From Paramacrobiotus metropolitanus (Eukaryota > Tardigrada > Eutardigrada > Parachela > Macrobiotidae), in NCBI RefSeq assembly GCF_019649055.1, contig NW_026570231.1, positions 434,001 to 498,000 on the forward strand: a stretch of DNA of 64,000 nt, in the 5' to 3' direction. The notes beneath the pieces were generated by a model, which worked only from the letters and a program-made list of their open reading frames with translations, was not told the origin of the DNA and ran no database searches. Every line of letters starts with the position of its first letter. The stretch's first letter is position 1. Position numbers and translations under genes: made by a program. This document shows, piece after piece, positions 46,389 to 58,098 of this stretch.

Positions 46389-48680
46389 ATGGATCGAGAA
46401 CATCGACATCCGTTCTCAACAACACCAAGCATAAAGTCTGTATGCATTACGGTTATTCTGGTAAGTTATTCTGGTATTTTTTGTTAAAATGCCGGAATCT
46501 ATTAAACGCTCTACCAGGGATTTCATTGTGTAGATCTGCCTGATCGTGTCGCTAATATTGTCCTGGCTGCCCGTTGTTGGTGCTGCGTCCCGCTCAGACA
46601 ATGCCAAATCACACCACACCAATAACTGGGCTGTTATTGTTTGCACATCGCGTTTCTGGTTTAATTATCGACACGTTGCGAATGCTTTATCCATGTATCG
46701 GAGTGTTAAGCGCCTTGGCATACCTGACAGGTAATGCAGTTTTTAATTTTACCCATTTTTGGTACTTGGTGGCGATACATAAAATAACGTATAACTCATA
46801 CGAATTTCATTGTTAAATCACTTAAATGTGCAGCTTTCTTTTCGCATGTGCTTGTAGCTGCCCTGAAAATAATGTTTTTCACTTGTGTGAATAATTTCAT
46901 TGGTATTTCTGAAAATGCCCTTCTGGTTTTAGTCAGATCATTTTGATGTTGGCCGATGATATGCCATGCAATGCGCGAAACCCTCGCCCAGGTAATGCAC
47001 GTATAGTACATATTCCTGATTATTTGGTCATGCATTAGGTGTTCGATACAGTCTGGTCAAACACCTTTCGTGAAATCCTTTTTGTTACCTAGTAGTTATT
47101 ATGAGAGTAACGGTGCTGTTGAAATTAATGCTGCTTATTATTTTTATAATATGTTTTGCTTCGTATATTTTGGTTCGGGCGATATTCTTACTGGGGATTT
47201 ATTTGCAGGTGCGGTATTCAATAACGCTCATCGCCACATTAATGTTTATGGTGACGATGTTGAAGTGGATTACCGTGGTTATGAGGTCCGTTTAGAATTT
47301 CATTTCGTTAAGCATTATTATGTATGTATCTGTTCATGAAACAATAATTTTTTCAGGTGACTGTAGAGAATTTCATTCGACTGCTGACAGGAAGACTGCC
47401 ACCTGGTACACCTCGCAGCAAGCAGTTATTGACAGATGATGGTAGCAACATCTTCATTTATATGACCGGTGCGCATGTTTTTGTAATTTTTGACATCATG
47501 TGATAATGCCACTGGTGTCGATAGGTGTATTCTGCTCTACTTTAAGAGCTTCATCAGGCTGCAAGTTGCATTTTAGGTCACGGAGGCGATGGATTTTTAA
47601 AATTCCAAGACCATGAAGAGATTTCTGATATTGAGTTGGCGGATGCATTTCAGCAGATGCATGAGAAAAAACGTTATAACCAGATTCTATTCATGATCGA
47701 TACCTGTCAAGCGGTCAGCATGTACAAAAAACATTACTCGCCCAATATTGTTAGCATTGCCAGCAGCCAAGTGGGTCAAGATTCTTATTCTGTGAGTTTA
47801 AATAACGGAAAAAGTTTTGAACATATTTCTATGACTTGATCATTATCATCGCTATGAATGTTTTTGTTGTGCGACATATTGCAGGATAAAAAATGTATCT
47901 CTGTTAGTTGATAAGGGAATTGTTAGTGACACTCTTCGTTAGCAGAAAATACGACGGCTGAACAGTTTTAATAGCGCCGTTGTTGTGTTATAGTTATTAT
48001 TATAATAATTGTGGTTAACTATCATTATTGTTTCCAGCATCACCACGATACTGCAATCGGAGTATACGTGATTGACCGCTACACGTATTATGCATTGGAA
48101 TTTCTGGAACGAGTTACACCTTCGAGTAAAAAAACTCTGTCTGACCTGGTACGTTTTTTACGGATTTTGAGTCCGATTTGGAATGGGATGCATGCTCCAT
48201 AATTTCTTTCGCACCCGTTCATAAAAATATAATTTTGCTATTTAGTTCAAGGTGTGTCCACAAGAAACCTGTATTTCGACACCGGGTCATCGATGGGATT
48301 TATTGGAAAGGAAACCGGAAGAAATTCTTGTTACAGAATTTTTAGCAGGAAGCCGGGAAGTCAAACCATTGCAATTCAAGTTGGATCTGTTAAATATCAC
48401 CATTGAATCTCTTCCCGAAGAAAGGTAGGAATTATAAATACATTTTATATGATATCCAATTGCTACCACGTCATTTTATGCATAACTGCAGCATAGATGT
48501 GCTGAAGTTTTAGAAATGTTCAGCATTGGTACATCTCTGAGACTGATGCATGTTACAGTACAACGTAACGGTGAATTGATGTGTAATTTCCGTGATTTAA
48601 TCTTTAGATGCCTGTCCTGTGAAATTCCGAAAAGTGCAAAGTTATCCCTGACATTTGTGGATCCTTTCCAGCAGAGTTGA
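46389..48680 (+). CDS. PIGK: GPI transamidase catalytic subunit (PIGK/GPI8)
   Basis: Nine exons, 46389-46460, 46534-46730, 46933-46991, 47209-47285, 47357-47468, 47577-47791, 48038-48148, 48246-48424, 48608-48680, encode 364 residues. PIGK is a C13-family cysteine protease of the ER that cleaves the GPI-attachment signal and transfers the protein to the GPI anchor. The catalytic histidine is in [11 protein letters not shown] and the cysteine in [11 protein letters not shown] hydrophobic signal segment ([11 protein letters not shown] region) precedes [20 protein letters not shown]. The ATG was chosen because exon 1 joins exon 2 in phase. The C-terminal membrane helix of human PIGK is absent: the protein ends about 25 residues after LPEER. 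Confidence 0.93.
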
Positions 48681-49401
48681 AAATATTATGAGCGAGCAGC
48701 TATCTGACGATTCTAACGTTATTGTCTCCGCGAGGGCAATGTATATTTTTGTACCGTAAGTTTGCGTGTGTTGTAAATTGTAATGTAAGCCTTATAGCCA
48801 GTGCCGTTTATTTCGGAATCCTGTGATATTACTTTTTTTGTTCACATCTTTGTTGTTTACTTTGCGACTTTATGTAACAACTTCAAGAATAATAAATATT
48901 AAACAGAACTAGAAGTGGTTAATTATTTGCATAAGTTAACAGAATTGCAAGGTTCAGAATAATTAAGATACAGCCTTCGCAAGCTGGTCGTTTAGAATGA
49001 TCCCCGACGAACAGATAAGATTGCACACGGCTGATGCGACGATAGTAACTGAACTCGGCTATCTGTTTGTGAGCAGCTGATAATCATTCTGAATAAGCAC
49101 TGTTACCTGGAACACGAGGTTACAATGTTTATTATGAAAAGTGTTTCTGCAGTTACATTCTTTGTAACTCGTGTCCGATGTAAGGATATTAAGCTGATAG
49201 ACATTAAAGGCAGTTTAGGCACGGTTTGGGCATCAGGTACTTAATTGAGAGACGAACTGATCTTACAGTTTTGGTGGATATTTATTACACATCCTGACAT
49301 CCATACTGTAAGTATACTTAAGGAAGCACGAGACACCACCATAATATTGAACTACTTCCACCGCTGGTTGGTCTTTTATCCATATACGATATGTCAGCAA
49401 A
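48681..49401. other. Intergenic region between PIGK and the P450 gene
   Basis: About 720 bases, AT-rich. It holds the PIGK 3' UTR and the P450 promoter. No coding exon was found, although an untranslated P450 exon near 49120-49190 is possible. Confidence 0.35.
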
Positions 49402-51423
49402 ATGATCCAGCTTTTATCCATATTACTGCAGCCGTCGTTCTTGGTGTTGGTTGTAACGGCGTTCTGTGTGTGGTACTACTTGAAACACCGAAATCTTCCT
49501 CCTGGCCCGCGAGGTAGCTAATTAAGCTTCAGCTGACCATTCACGTACGCATTTCCTACAGTGGTTGCTTTTGTCTAGGTCTTCCTTTGCTTGGATACGG
49601 ACCATATCTGGGCCCATCACCCCAGGATGCACTGTATGACTTGCGAAAACAATACGGGAATATTTTCAGTATGTACCTGGGTCCAAACTTGACCATTGTG
49701 CTGAATGATTACAAAGCCATTAAGGCGGCGTATATCGACCAAGCGGATATATTTTCCGGACGTGCTGATGGTTTTATCAGAACACACGCATCTGCGGGCT
49801 CGGATGGCGAAATTCACGGTAGAAGTATAACAAAATTCGGTTGATAACAGAAGCCGTTTTAGCATGTACTTTATTGGCAAATGTTTTGTTATCGCAGGTA
49901 TTGCTACTTTGGAAGGAGAGTTATGGAAAATTAGCAGGCGGTTTATGCTGCAGACTTTCCGAAATTTAGGCATGGGCAAGAATCGCATTCAAGAGCAAAT
50001 CTTGGAGGAGGCTGATTATATGCGTGACCTTTTCGCCAAGTCCACCGGCACTCCATTTTATCCCCGACCGATTATCAGCGCCATTGTCGCCAACGTCATA
50101 TGTGTACTTTGCTACGGCAGACGTTTCGATCATAACGACCCCATCTTCCGGGAGATAATAAACGATAACGTAACCATTGCCGACACGTTCGCTCAAGCGG
50201 GCCCCATGCAGTCGTATCCCATTCTGCGTTTCCTTCCCGGGAAATTCCTGACAACCTGGCGGAAATACAAAGTCGCATGGAATCGTACCATTGGCTTCTG
50301 TGGCAAGGAAATTGAGACACACAAAAAGAATCTTCAGCAAAACGAAGAGGATGCGGACTATATCGATGCCTTCCTGAATCAGCAAAAGAAAGTTTCCGCT
50401 TCTGGCAGCGAAATTGAGCAAAAGGCTTTCCAGCGTACGTACAGATATGGGAAAATCGCAAACGAAACTTGAACTTATCAAAGGATCCTGAATTAAATTT
50501 TCACAAAGTTCCTGTCATACAGATGAGGATTTACTATTTAACGTGCGTGCCCTTTTTGGTGCTGGGACCGAAACCACAACAGCATCCATGTCCTGGGCCT
50601 TTCTCTACATGATGCACTATCCGGATGTGCAGAAGAAAATCCATGCAGAAATGGATGAAAACGTTGGCCGCGATCGTTTGATAACTGTCGATGACCGGGG
50701 TGTGTATTGTATCTATACGAGTACATGTACAAGTACATACTGTAAGAATATCGTATACGTGGTATGTACTAGTTATAATAATTAATATGAAAATTTAGTT
50801 CGGATACGGTACTGTAGAGTAGAATGAATTGTACATTGCGTAAAATACAAACCTCGCACCACATGAAGGAAACCACACAATCCGTTGACTGTTTGTCGTT
50901 AACGTAGTTAAACTCCCGTACACCGAAGCGGTTGTCCGCGAAATACAGCGTTTGGGTAACGTCGCACCATTTGGTGTACTGCGCTGTAATTTGGAGGAAA
51001 CAACATTACTGGGCTATCGCATACCGAAGCGGTCGTTTATCCTGCCTAACTTTTTGGCCGTCAACATGGACCCGAAACTATGGGACAATCCAGAGTCTTT
51101 CCAGCCGGAACGTTTTCTTGACAAGCATGGAAAAGTGACGGAACCGCCTTATTTCATGCCGTTTTCCATTGGTCAGTCATTAAGTCTACGAGTATTGCGT
51201 TTCTACAGGTGGTTTCAGTTTTGTTAATGCTTTTGCAGGAAAACGAGCTTGTGTCGGAGAAGCACTAGCGCGAATGGAGATATTTCTCTTTTTTGCTAAT
51301 ATCTTGCAGAAATTCCGGCTAGAAGCGCCAAAAGACTATAAACTACCGGGAATCAATCAGAAAATCGTCAGAATTTCTTCAGAACCAGTACCCTTCAAGA
51401 TACAGGTTTGTGTTCGTGATTAG
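49402..51423 (+). CDS. Cytochrome P450, CYP2 clan
   Basis: Six exons, 49402-49513, 49579-49818, 49898-50434, 50523-50699, 50908-51171, 51239-51423, give 504 residues. It begins with an ER membrane anchor followed by the hinge LPPGPRGLPLLGYG. The I-helix reads LFGAGTETTTASMSW, the K-helix EAVVREIQR carries ExxR, the PERF region is FQPERFLDKHG, and the heme loop FSIGKRACVGEALAR contains the cysteine ligand. All catalytic motifs are present, so the enzyme should be functional. CYP2-clan members oxidise steroids, fatty acids or foreign compounds; the substrate cannot be inferred. Confidence 0.94.
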
Positions 51424-52019
51424 AACAAGCATACAATTATAGTAATATCAATAAATTGTATGAGATCTTGGTGCAAACTTTGATTTTCTATTTTCTTGGG
51501 AGGAATCAGTTCAAAATAAGTTCCTTACATCTTTATAAAGTCTGTCTGTAACGTTTGTCTTGACACCAAGGGAATGTGTGCGTACAAAGAATATGTTTTC
51601 ACGTTTTATCTGCACATCTTTATTTAATAGAAGTGCATCACATTCCCTGGTATCTTTCTAGAAATTTGTTGTAAATAAGAAACTGCGAAACTGCCAACAT
51701 AATATTTCCAATTTCCAGGATTTCCTGTTTCCTTGAACTAATACGTTACAACAATAATTTTATTGTTGAGCGTATTTACTGCTTTGCGAATGATTTTTTA
51801 CCGGTGACGTCGGTAGGACAGAACTGATTATTTACGGTAATTATTCCTGTCGTACTGATCTCTCCGTCACCGGTGGTCATCGCGGTTGCGGTAGCAGAGG
51901 CTACAGACGTGTTGCTAATAATTTCTATAATTACTATTATTATTGTGCAGGGCGTCGGCAAAAGTATCGAATAATCACCAATAACGAAAAACTCACTTGT
52001 TACCAGAAAAACTCAAATG
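51424..52019. other. Intergenic region between tail-to-tail P450 and SURF4 genes
   Basis: AT-rich, no assignable gene. Probably both 3' UTRs. Confidence 0.35.
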
Positions 52020-52844
52020 TTACCAGTATTTTTTCTTTGAATCGATACTTTTTGTACCGGGTCCTAGAGCTATCACATTCAACAGACCACCAACAACCGT
52101 AATATTCAGAAAGAAACCGTATATGAGAATCTCCATAATCTCATTGTGCATCCAGCCAGATATGACTTTGTAAAAATTGAACAAAGTTAGCCAGCATGCT
52201 AAAACCGTGGCCGACAGTTTCGTCTTGTATCCAATTATAATTAAAATGGCTAAACTAAAGCCGACGATAAGTTTGATAATTTGCAGCGGTGTGATGCCAA
52301 ATTCCACACTAAATGCCAAAAACACACGTCCTGCCAACTGCAGCCAGTTGGTCAGATTTTGCAGGTCAACATAGTGGTCAGCAGCTTTATACAGGATGGG
52401 CACCGCATTAGCATCGTTGCACGCTTCCGCCAGTAGTAGTAATACAGCACCAATACGAGCAAACTCATTGGGAATCATTTCGTCCCAGGCGATGTTATAT
52501 ATAAATCGCTGAAAAAATACCTCAAAAATCAGTGCCAGACATGCGACGTCCACGTATCTGCGAAACAGTATTAAACCAGCGGGAACCAGTTGGCAAAATA
52601 CTGAGATCACGATTAGTGCACTGCTGACGAACAGTCCACATGCCCACACTCCGGCAATATACCGCCGCTGCATCTCAAATTGCGTAAGTATTCGCAGACC
52701 ATCTTCCAAAAATGTGGCCACTAACAGCACGCGAGCAATATGGGGCAGGATGTTCTTATTTTTTCGATAAAATTCGTCGGATTTTTCTTCCAGACTGCCA
52801 ATAAATACTGTCAATTGTGGGGAAGCGTTTTTATCGGCTGTCAT
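52020..52844 (-). CDS. SURF4: SURF4 (Erv29) cargo receptor homologue, single exon
   Basis: A single uninterrupted frame of 274 residues (human 269). SURF4/Erv29 cycles between ER and Golgi and packages soluble cargo into COPII vesicles. Landmarks are LPHIARVLLVATFLEDGLRI, QLAGRVFLAF, IIGYKTKLSA and VGGLLNVIALGPG. The C terminus SKKKYW carries lysines at -3 to -5, a dilysine ER-retrieval signal as in human SURF4. About seven membrane helices. The frame stays open upstream but family similarity starts at this ATG (MTADKN). It has no intron in a region where most genes have several. Confidence 0.92.
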   Translation of the reverse strand: MTADKNASPQLTVFIGSLEEKSDEFYRKNKNILPHIARVLLVATFLEDGLRILTQFEMQRRYIAGVWACGLFVSSALIVISVFCQLVPAGLILFRRYVDVACLALIFEVFFQRFIYNIAWDEMIPNEFARIGAVLLLLAEACNDANAVPILYKAADHYVDLQNLTNWLQLAGRVFLAFSVEFGITPLQIIKLIVGFSLAILIIIGYKTKLSATVLACWLTLFNFYKVISGWMHNEIMEILIYGFFLNITVVGGLLNVIALGPGTKSIDSKKKYW

Positions 52845-53140
52845 TGTAGCTTTATAAAGTAAGGAGTAAAACAAAATGCATAAAGAGCCAAAGACGGAAA
52901 ATCTCACAATCACATTGCGCGATGCAGCGGAGGAACTTGCGATACTTCGTACCAGAATTAGTAGTACGTATTTTTATTGCTGTGCTGTTTCTGAACACAA
53001 TTTTGTTGTCAAGGTATTGCAAGGCAACTTGAAAGAAAGAAGTACGCATGCAAACAAAGAAACCGAAACGCACAGATTAAAAATCTTAGAAAAGTTTACC
53101 GATTGTACAAAGAGCAACGATACTGTATATGAACATTAAA

Positions 53141-54102
53141 TCACCGGTATTTACCAAACCAAACATAATCATAGGGGCTTGTCCATTTGTTACACCCTTG
53201 CATGTTATTCTGGATTATGTATTTCATGGTAAATGGATTAGCATTCAGCTCCTCCTGTCGCTTTTCCTCCATCTTCTCGTCTTCCATCATTTGATGTGAA
53301 ACTGCTTTGGCCCATACCGGTAGTCGCAACGCAACCTGGAACGAACACAAAGCCTAAGCTAATTTACAACAAATAAACCACCCTTGCTCACGTTGTTCAG
53401 CTTTTCAATGATTTCCGCTTCGTTGAATACCCCTCCGACTTCCAGGATGATACGGCCGGGTTTCACGGGCGTAACGAAGTGATGAATATTGCCTCTCCCG
53501 CCTCCCATACGCGAGCCTGGGCTCTTCTTAGTGACAGACATCCACGGAGCGTCCACGCGCCAAATTGCAAACATTCGCTTGGTGTCCAGAAGTTTGTTAA
53601 TGGTATGCCGCATCATCTCGAAATGGGGATATTTCAACCTGCCACCCTGCAGCGCCTAAGGGAAAACAAGTTGAAGAGGTAAATAAACAAAAGCTTTCAA
53701 CAATCATATTAAGTGCGAACGAAAAAACGCAAATCAAAAGCTCAGTATCGTCTGCAGAATTTAAGAGAAACTAACGATAGCAAACAGCCATTTGCGTAAA
53801 CCGGTGAAAACTAGGATAAAATATGAAACTTACTACAATTCCAAGTTGCTTATGCAGCAAGGTATTGTGGACTTCTTCAGGACCGCGCATTAAATCAAAA
53901 CCTTTACTCATGAACGGTGGCTTCATATTAGGGGGCGGTGGAGGAACCTTTGCCATGATGCGCAGCCTGTTGGGAGTCGTGCTATACAGGTCTTTAGGAG
54001 GGAACTCCACATCTGTCAAAGCCGTGTAGCCATAATTTATTGTGCGAACTACGCACGCTTTGCAAGTCTACAGTTTATCACATATGTTCCAATGTTCCAC
54101 AT
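53141..54102 (-). CDS. MRPL16: Mitochondrial ribosomal protein L16 (uL16m)
   Basis: Four exons, 54102-54057, 54012-53837, 53655-53392, 53335-53141, give 226 residues. uL16m sits near the peptidyl transferase centre of the mitochondrial large subunit. The first exon codes only for a short amphipathic presequence (MWNIGTYVINCRLAK), separated by a 44-base intron. The L16 core is clear: HFEMMRHTINK, KRMFAIWRVDAPW, RMGGGRGNIHHFVTPVKPGR. The exon 1 donor GTGCGT was chosen because it keeps phase with DVEFPPKDL-type sequence of the family. Confidence 0.92.
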
Positions 54103-54691
54103 CGTTCGCTTGCGACACCAGCCGGACGAGAGACAAAAACAGCAACCAGTGTATACTACATGCCTACTACATGCTTTGAGGTTGCATGTGATATTTAAAA
54201 AACCAGAAGTCCAAATCCCATAGAAACGATCCCTTCTGGTCCAGTCTAGACTTAATTTTATTTACCTTCATGGAGATCCGGAGGAGTAAGATCTATCATA
54301 TGATGAACGCTTCTGACACACATTGCACTGCAGATGCCTTTCGGTCGCACAACTACAACACCACCAAAACCACATCGTCCATCGTCACATCAATAATGCC
54401 CTACCGAGAAGATTAGAATCCTAGAACAGGAAATCAAATAGCTTACCTGCACCAAATGTTCGGCAAGCTGGGAAGAATACCCTGATCATGATTATGCCAG
54501 GATTCAAACAATAAAGACTAAATATCGCAAAACCGCATGTGGGATCTGGAGTTAAAGAGAGTCATCGAGATTCAGTTCTGTCCGAAATTTAAATTGTTTC
54601 CGTTTTGCATACACAAACGCAATTCATATAAATGAACCAGGTCATGAATAACAGAAGATATGCTGAAAAATCAAGGTTTACGAATGCAAAT

Positions 54692-54726
54692 ACAGTTAAA
54701 AAGTAAAAGTTTTACTTTTTAACTGT
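54692..54726. repeat. Short palindrome beside the foldback element
   Basis: Two 17-base arms (ACAGTTAAAAAGTAAAA and its complement) flank a single base. It ends three bases before the left end of the large inverted-repeat element. Confidence 0.8.
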
Positions 54727-54729
54727 ATT

Positions 54730-56878
54730 CGTTGAGCGCGCTGGTGTTCGTTGCGACGTCGGCCAAGTGCAATGCGGGTGACGTCGACAAGGCATACTAC
54801 CTCCGGATGTCGCAACACTGTAATAGCTTTACTGTGTTTCACTTTGCAGTCTCATAACTTATTTCTGATTTTTTAATCGAAAATAGTTAATTTTTAATAC
54901 CATTGTCATTTGATCTAACAACAAGTCGATAATTCCAACTAATGCTAAATTCAGTAAATTAATGCTGTTCTGTAAATTGCTAATGTTGTTCACTACGCAC
55001 TTGTACGTCAAAGTTTAATGTTATAATTCTACGCTTTTGTCGATTTCAATAGTTCACTTTGAAAATTTGTCGATTAAATTTTGTATTCATAAATTTTATA
55101 AAATCTCAAAAATATTAAAATAATTAGTGCACATTCAGAGCACTGTACTTTCGATCATACTGTGCTAAATTATTTGAACAAAACTTTTGCTGTTGTTTTG
55201 AGTGCTTATGAACAACCAACCTTTATTGAGTTCCGTATGCTGTTATGCGGCAAAAAATTCTTTAAGCTTTAAGAATAAATACTCACGCATGTAGTTAAGT
55301 TAATAGTGAATTTCTCGTTAAATAATTACAGTTCACGTATGTTACAGATTTTGAGAATTACAAAAAATTGCATTTTACAGGTACTGGAGCTGATTGCACT
55401 GTAATTAGACACTTACAAATTATGCAATAATGATAAATAAGTATAACTGTATAAGCACTTGTGCGCTACGATAACCTTTCTTTATCTCGTATATACACCA
55501 AAACATTTGGAGGGACGGCAAACAGACCGTTCGTTTCCGGCATGAATTTATGGCAGACCACAGTAAAATGTGAAAATAAAAATACTCGTGTAAAAAATAC
55601 ACAACGGCAACGGAGTCATTAGTTCGTATTTATCCTAGTCGTCCCGCATTGTTGTGCACCACGGTGTCCACAAATGCCGATAACTGTGCACCACAAAAGG
55701 ATTCATAACTTTTCTGGAAATAATCATTTAGCGCATAGTGCTGGTGTGCTTGTGACTCCTATTGACCGGCATCATAATTTTATCCTGCGGCTGTTTATAA
55801 CTTTTTTTATTCAAAACTAAATGTGTTGTTGCTGCAATATTAATTTTCATCTCACCTGCGGTATATTACGCAGATATAGTAATACCACATCTGGTATTAT
55901 ATGTATAACATTATATGTGGAATTATGTAAAATAACTTTAGCACTTGCACGAGTGCTACAGAGTAGTCGGCTTTCGGCCAGCACCTGATCAATGGTAATT
56001 GGCAAATAAAAAATAACCTAAATTACGTTTAGCCGCCTGATGTTGCGAGCCCATTTCTTTAAAAATTATATTCTTGGTAAGTACGTACGTGTAACTTACG
56101 AAGTATTATTTTTTGGTACTACTGATATTATTGGAAAATGTTAGACTGTGTGATTTTGTTATTGCTAGTGAAAAAAAGTTTTAGCTACAGTACTCTGGAA
56201 GCCGGCATCTGCCTACTTCGAAGTGCTTATTTTCGACCTACTAATTACAATTGAATGCAGTTATTGCAAAAGAATGATAAAAAAAATGCGGCAAAATCTT
56301 TAGCGTAGCAAAAATTTCACCCGACGAATGCAAGAAAACAGATATTTTAAATATTCTCGACCGACTTTTTAAAAAAATGGGGAGTCAGAAGGTGCATTTT
56401 TATGCTGGTGCCTCACTAAAATTTTATAAGTAATTCACCATTGCATTCCACAAAATTCGCCACAAGATTTTATAATTCACCGGTACATTCCACAAAAATC
56501 CAAAGGCGTCGCGAAATTACTTAAACGCACTATCAGCCAAAAATTATAAGAGCTTATTCCTTAAAATCTTAAACTAAAATTTCGTGGAATATTCCGGTGA
56601 ATTATAAATTAACTTTGACATACGTAATGAACAGCATTAGCAATTTATTGAATTGGGCACTTATTGAGTATTGACTTATCGACTTATTGTTAGATCAAAT
56701 GACAATGGTATTAAAAATTAACTATTTTCGATTAAAAAATCAGAAATAATTTATGAGACTGCAAAGTGAAACACAGTAAAGCTATTGCAGTGTTGCGACA
56801 TCCGGAGGTAGTATGCCTTGTCGACGTCACCCGCATTGCACTTGGCCGACGTCGCAACGAACACCAGCGCGCTCAACG
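54730..56878. mobile_element. Large inverted-repeat (foldback) element, about 2.15 kb
   Basis: The left arm from 54730 and the right arm ending at 56878 are inverted copies, nearly identical for about 210 bases (outer end CGTTGAGCGCGCTGGTGTTC). They continue with weaker similarity to about 55025 and 56600. The centre is about 1.6 kb, AT-rich and non-coding. No target duplication is obvious. The layout fits a foldback-type or non-autonomous DNA transposon. Confidence 0.8.
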
Positions 56879-57428
56879 CATTGGCAGTGCAGTCGCATGT
56901 CCTTACCCGCATCTGTCTAACACCAAAAAGCCAAAACTCTACCGTACGGTGGTCCGTACCAGTACTCCAGTAGTCATACCAAATAACAATGACAAGCTGC
57001 CAACCCTTGGTGGTTGCAAGAGTTGAAAAATGGAACGTTTTGTTCGAAACCTACTGTACGAGTACGCAGTGTACAGTAGTGTACTGTAAAAATTATTTTT
57101 TCCAAGACAGCATAATAACAATTGTAAGGTTTATTTCAAATTGGTACAATACAAATAATTATATGATAATATATAATAATAAGATTTATTTCAAACTCAA
57201 ACCTGTAATAATATTGTGTGGTTAAATTAATAACTAAAACAATTAGAGTAATAATTGAAATCGGCTTTTCTTCGACAAAGGATTAGTCTGGCTGCTCTGA
57301 AAGGAAATGGTGCATCGTATTTGACTATTTGGTACTTTGCCAGGAAAGAATAACTCTGTTGGTGGCGACAGAAATACGGGTAGTGTTTGTTATTAATTTA
57401 ACCCACCGCAATCGACATCTGTACCTAA

Positions 57429-57776
57429 TATAAGGGGAAAAATGTGTCCAGCCGAACCAGTCCCTTGTACTTCTGATGTAAGCCAGCTGGTGGTTTACGT
57501 TATGGCAGCACAGCGTTTTATGTAAAGCGCTGCTATTAAGGCTGTGCGGCATTGACGGTACATGTGGTATTAACTGCACCAGGCAGGTCTGGGCTATAAC
57601 ACAGTTTTAGCCTGTTTACCTGCAGTTGTACGAGTGCTGCTTACCTGTTATCAGTACCTGCAATCTTAATGGCAGCGCTTTACATAAAACACTGTCAAGC
57701 CACAACGTAAACCACCAGCTGGCTTACATCAGAAGTACAAGGGATTGGTTCGGCTAGACACATTTTTCCCCCTATA
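57429..57776. mobile_element. Short inverted-repeat (MITE-like) element, about 350 bp
   Basis: Arms 57429-57543 and 57661-57776 are inverted copies with about 90 percent identity (shared block TGTAAGCCAGCTGGTGGTTT), separated by a 117-base loop. No coding frame. Its sequence differs from the other three inverted-repeat elements in the window. Confidence 0.8.
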
Positions 57777-58098
57777 CTCGTGTCGTAATTAATCGTACTT
57801 TTACTGTGGTACTTTTTTGCTGAGTGCTACATCATACATGTACAATACATCATCAGTACAACACATCATCAGCCAGCAGAACACGTAATAACTAATAAAT
57901 ATTTTTTAAATGCAGATTTTGTTCGCAAAATGGTTTCTTTTCAAATTTATTGCTTTTGGTTACATCTGACAGCCTACGAATATTTTATTTCAGCATAAGA
58001 CTTCTCGAAAATTCTCCTAAAAATACACAGAAGGACGGCAACTACCAAGAACCCAGAACACCGTCGAAAAAATGTAAAAGCACCGCGACCCCAACGGC

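Larger units (their letters stand above)
54103..58098. other. Repeat-rich gene desert
   Basis: Four kilobases without an assignable gene. It contains a short palindrome, a 2.15-kb inverted-repeat element and a separate 350-base inverted-repeat element, listed below. The remainder is AT-rich. Frames such as 56766-57026 fall inside the repeat arm and are not genes. Confidence 0.6.

Noticed and set aside
56766-57026. Plus-strand frame of 86 codons
   Set aside because: It starts inside the right arm of the large inverted-repeat element and has no homology.
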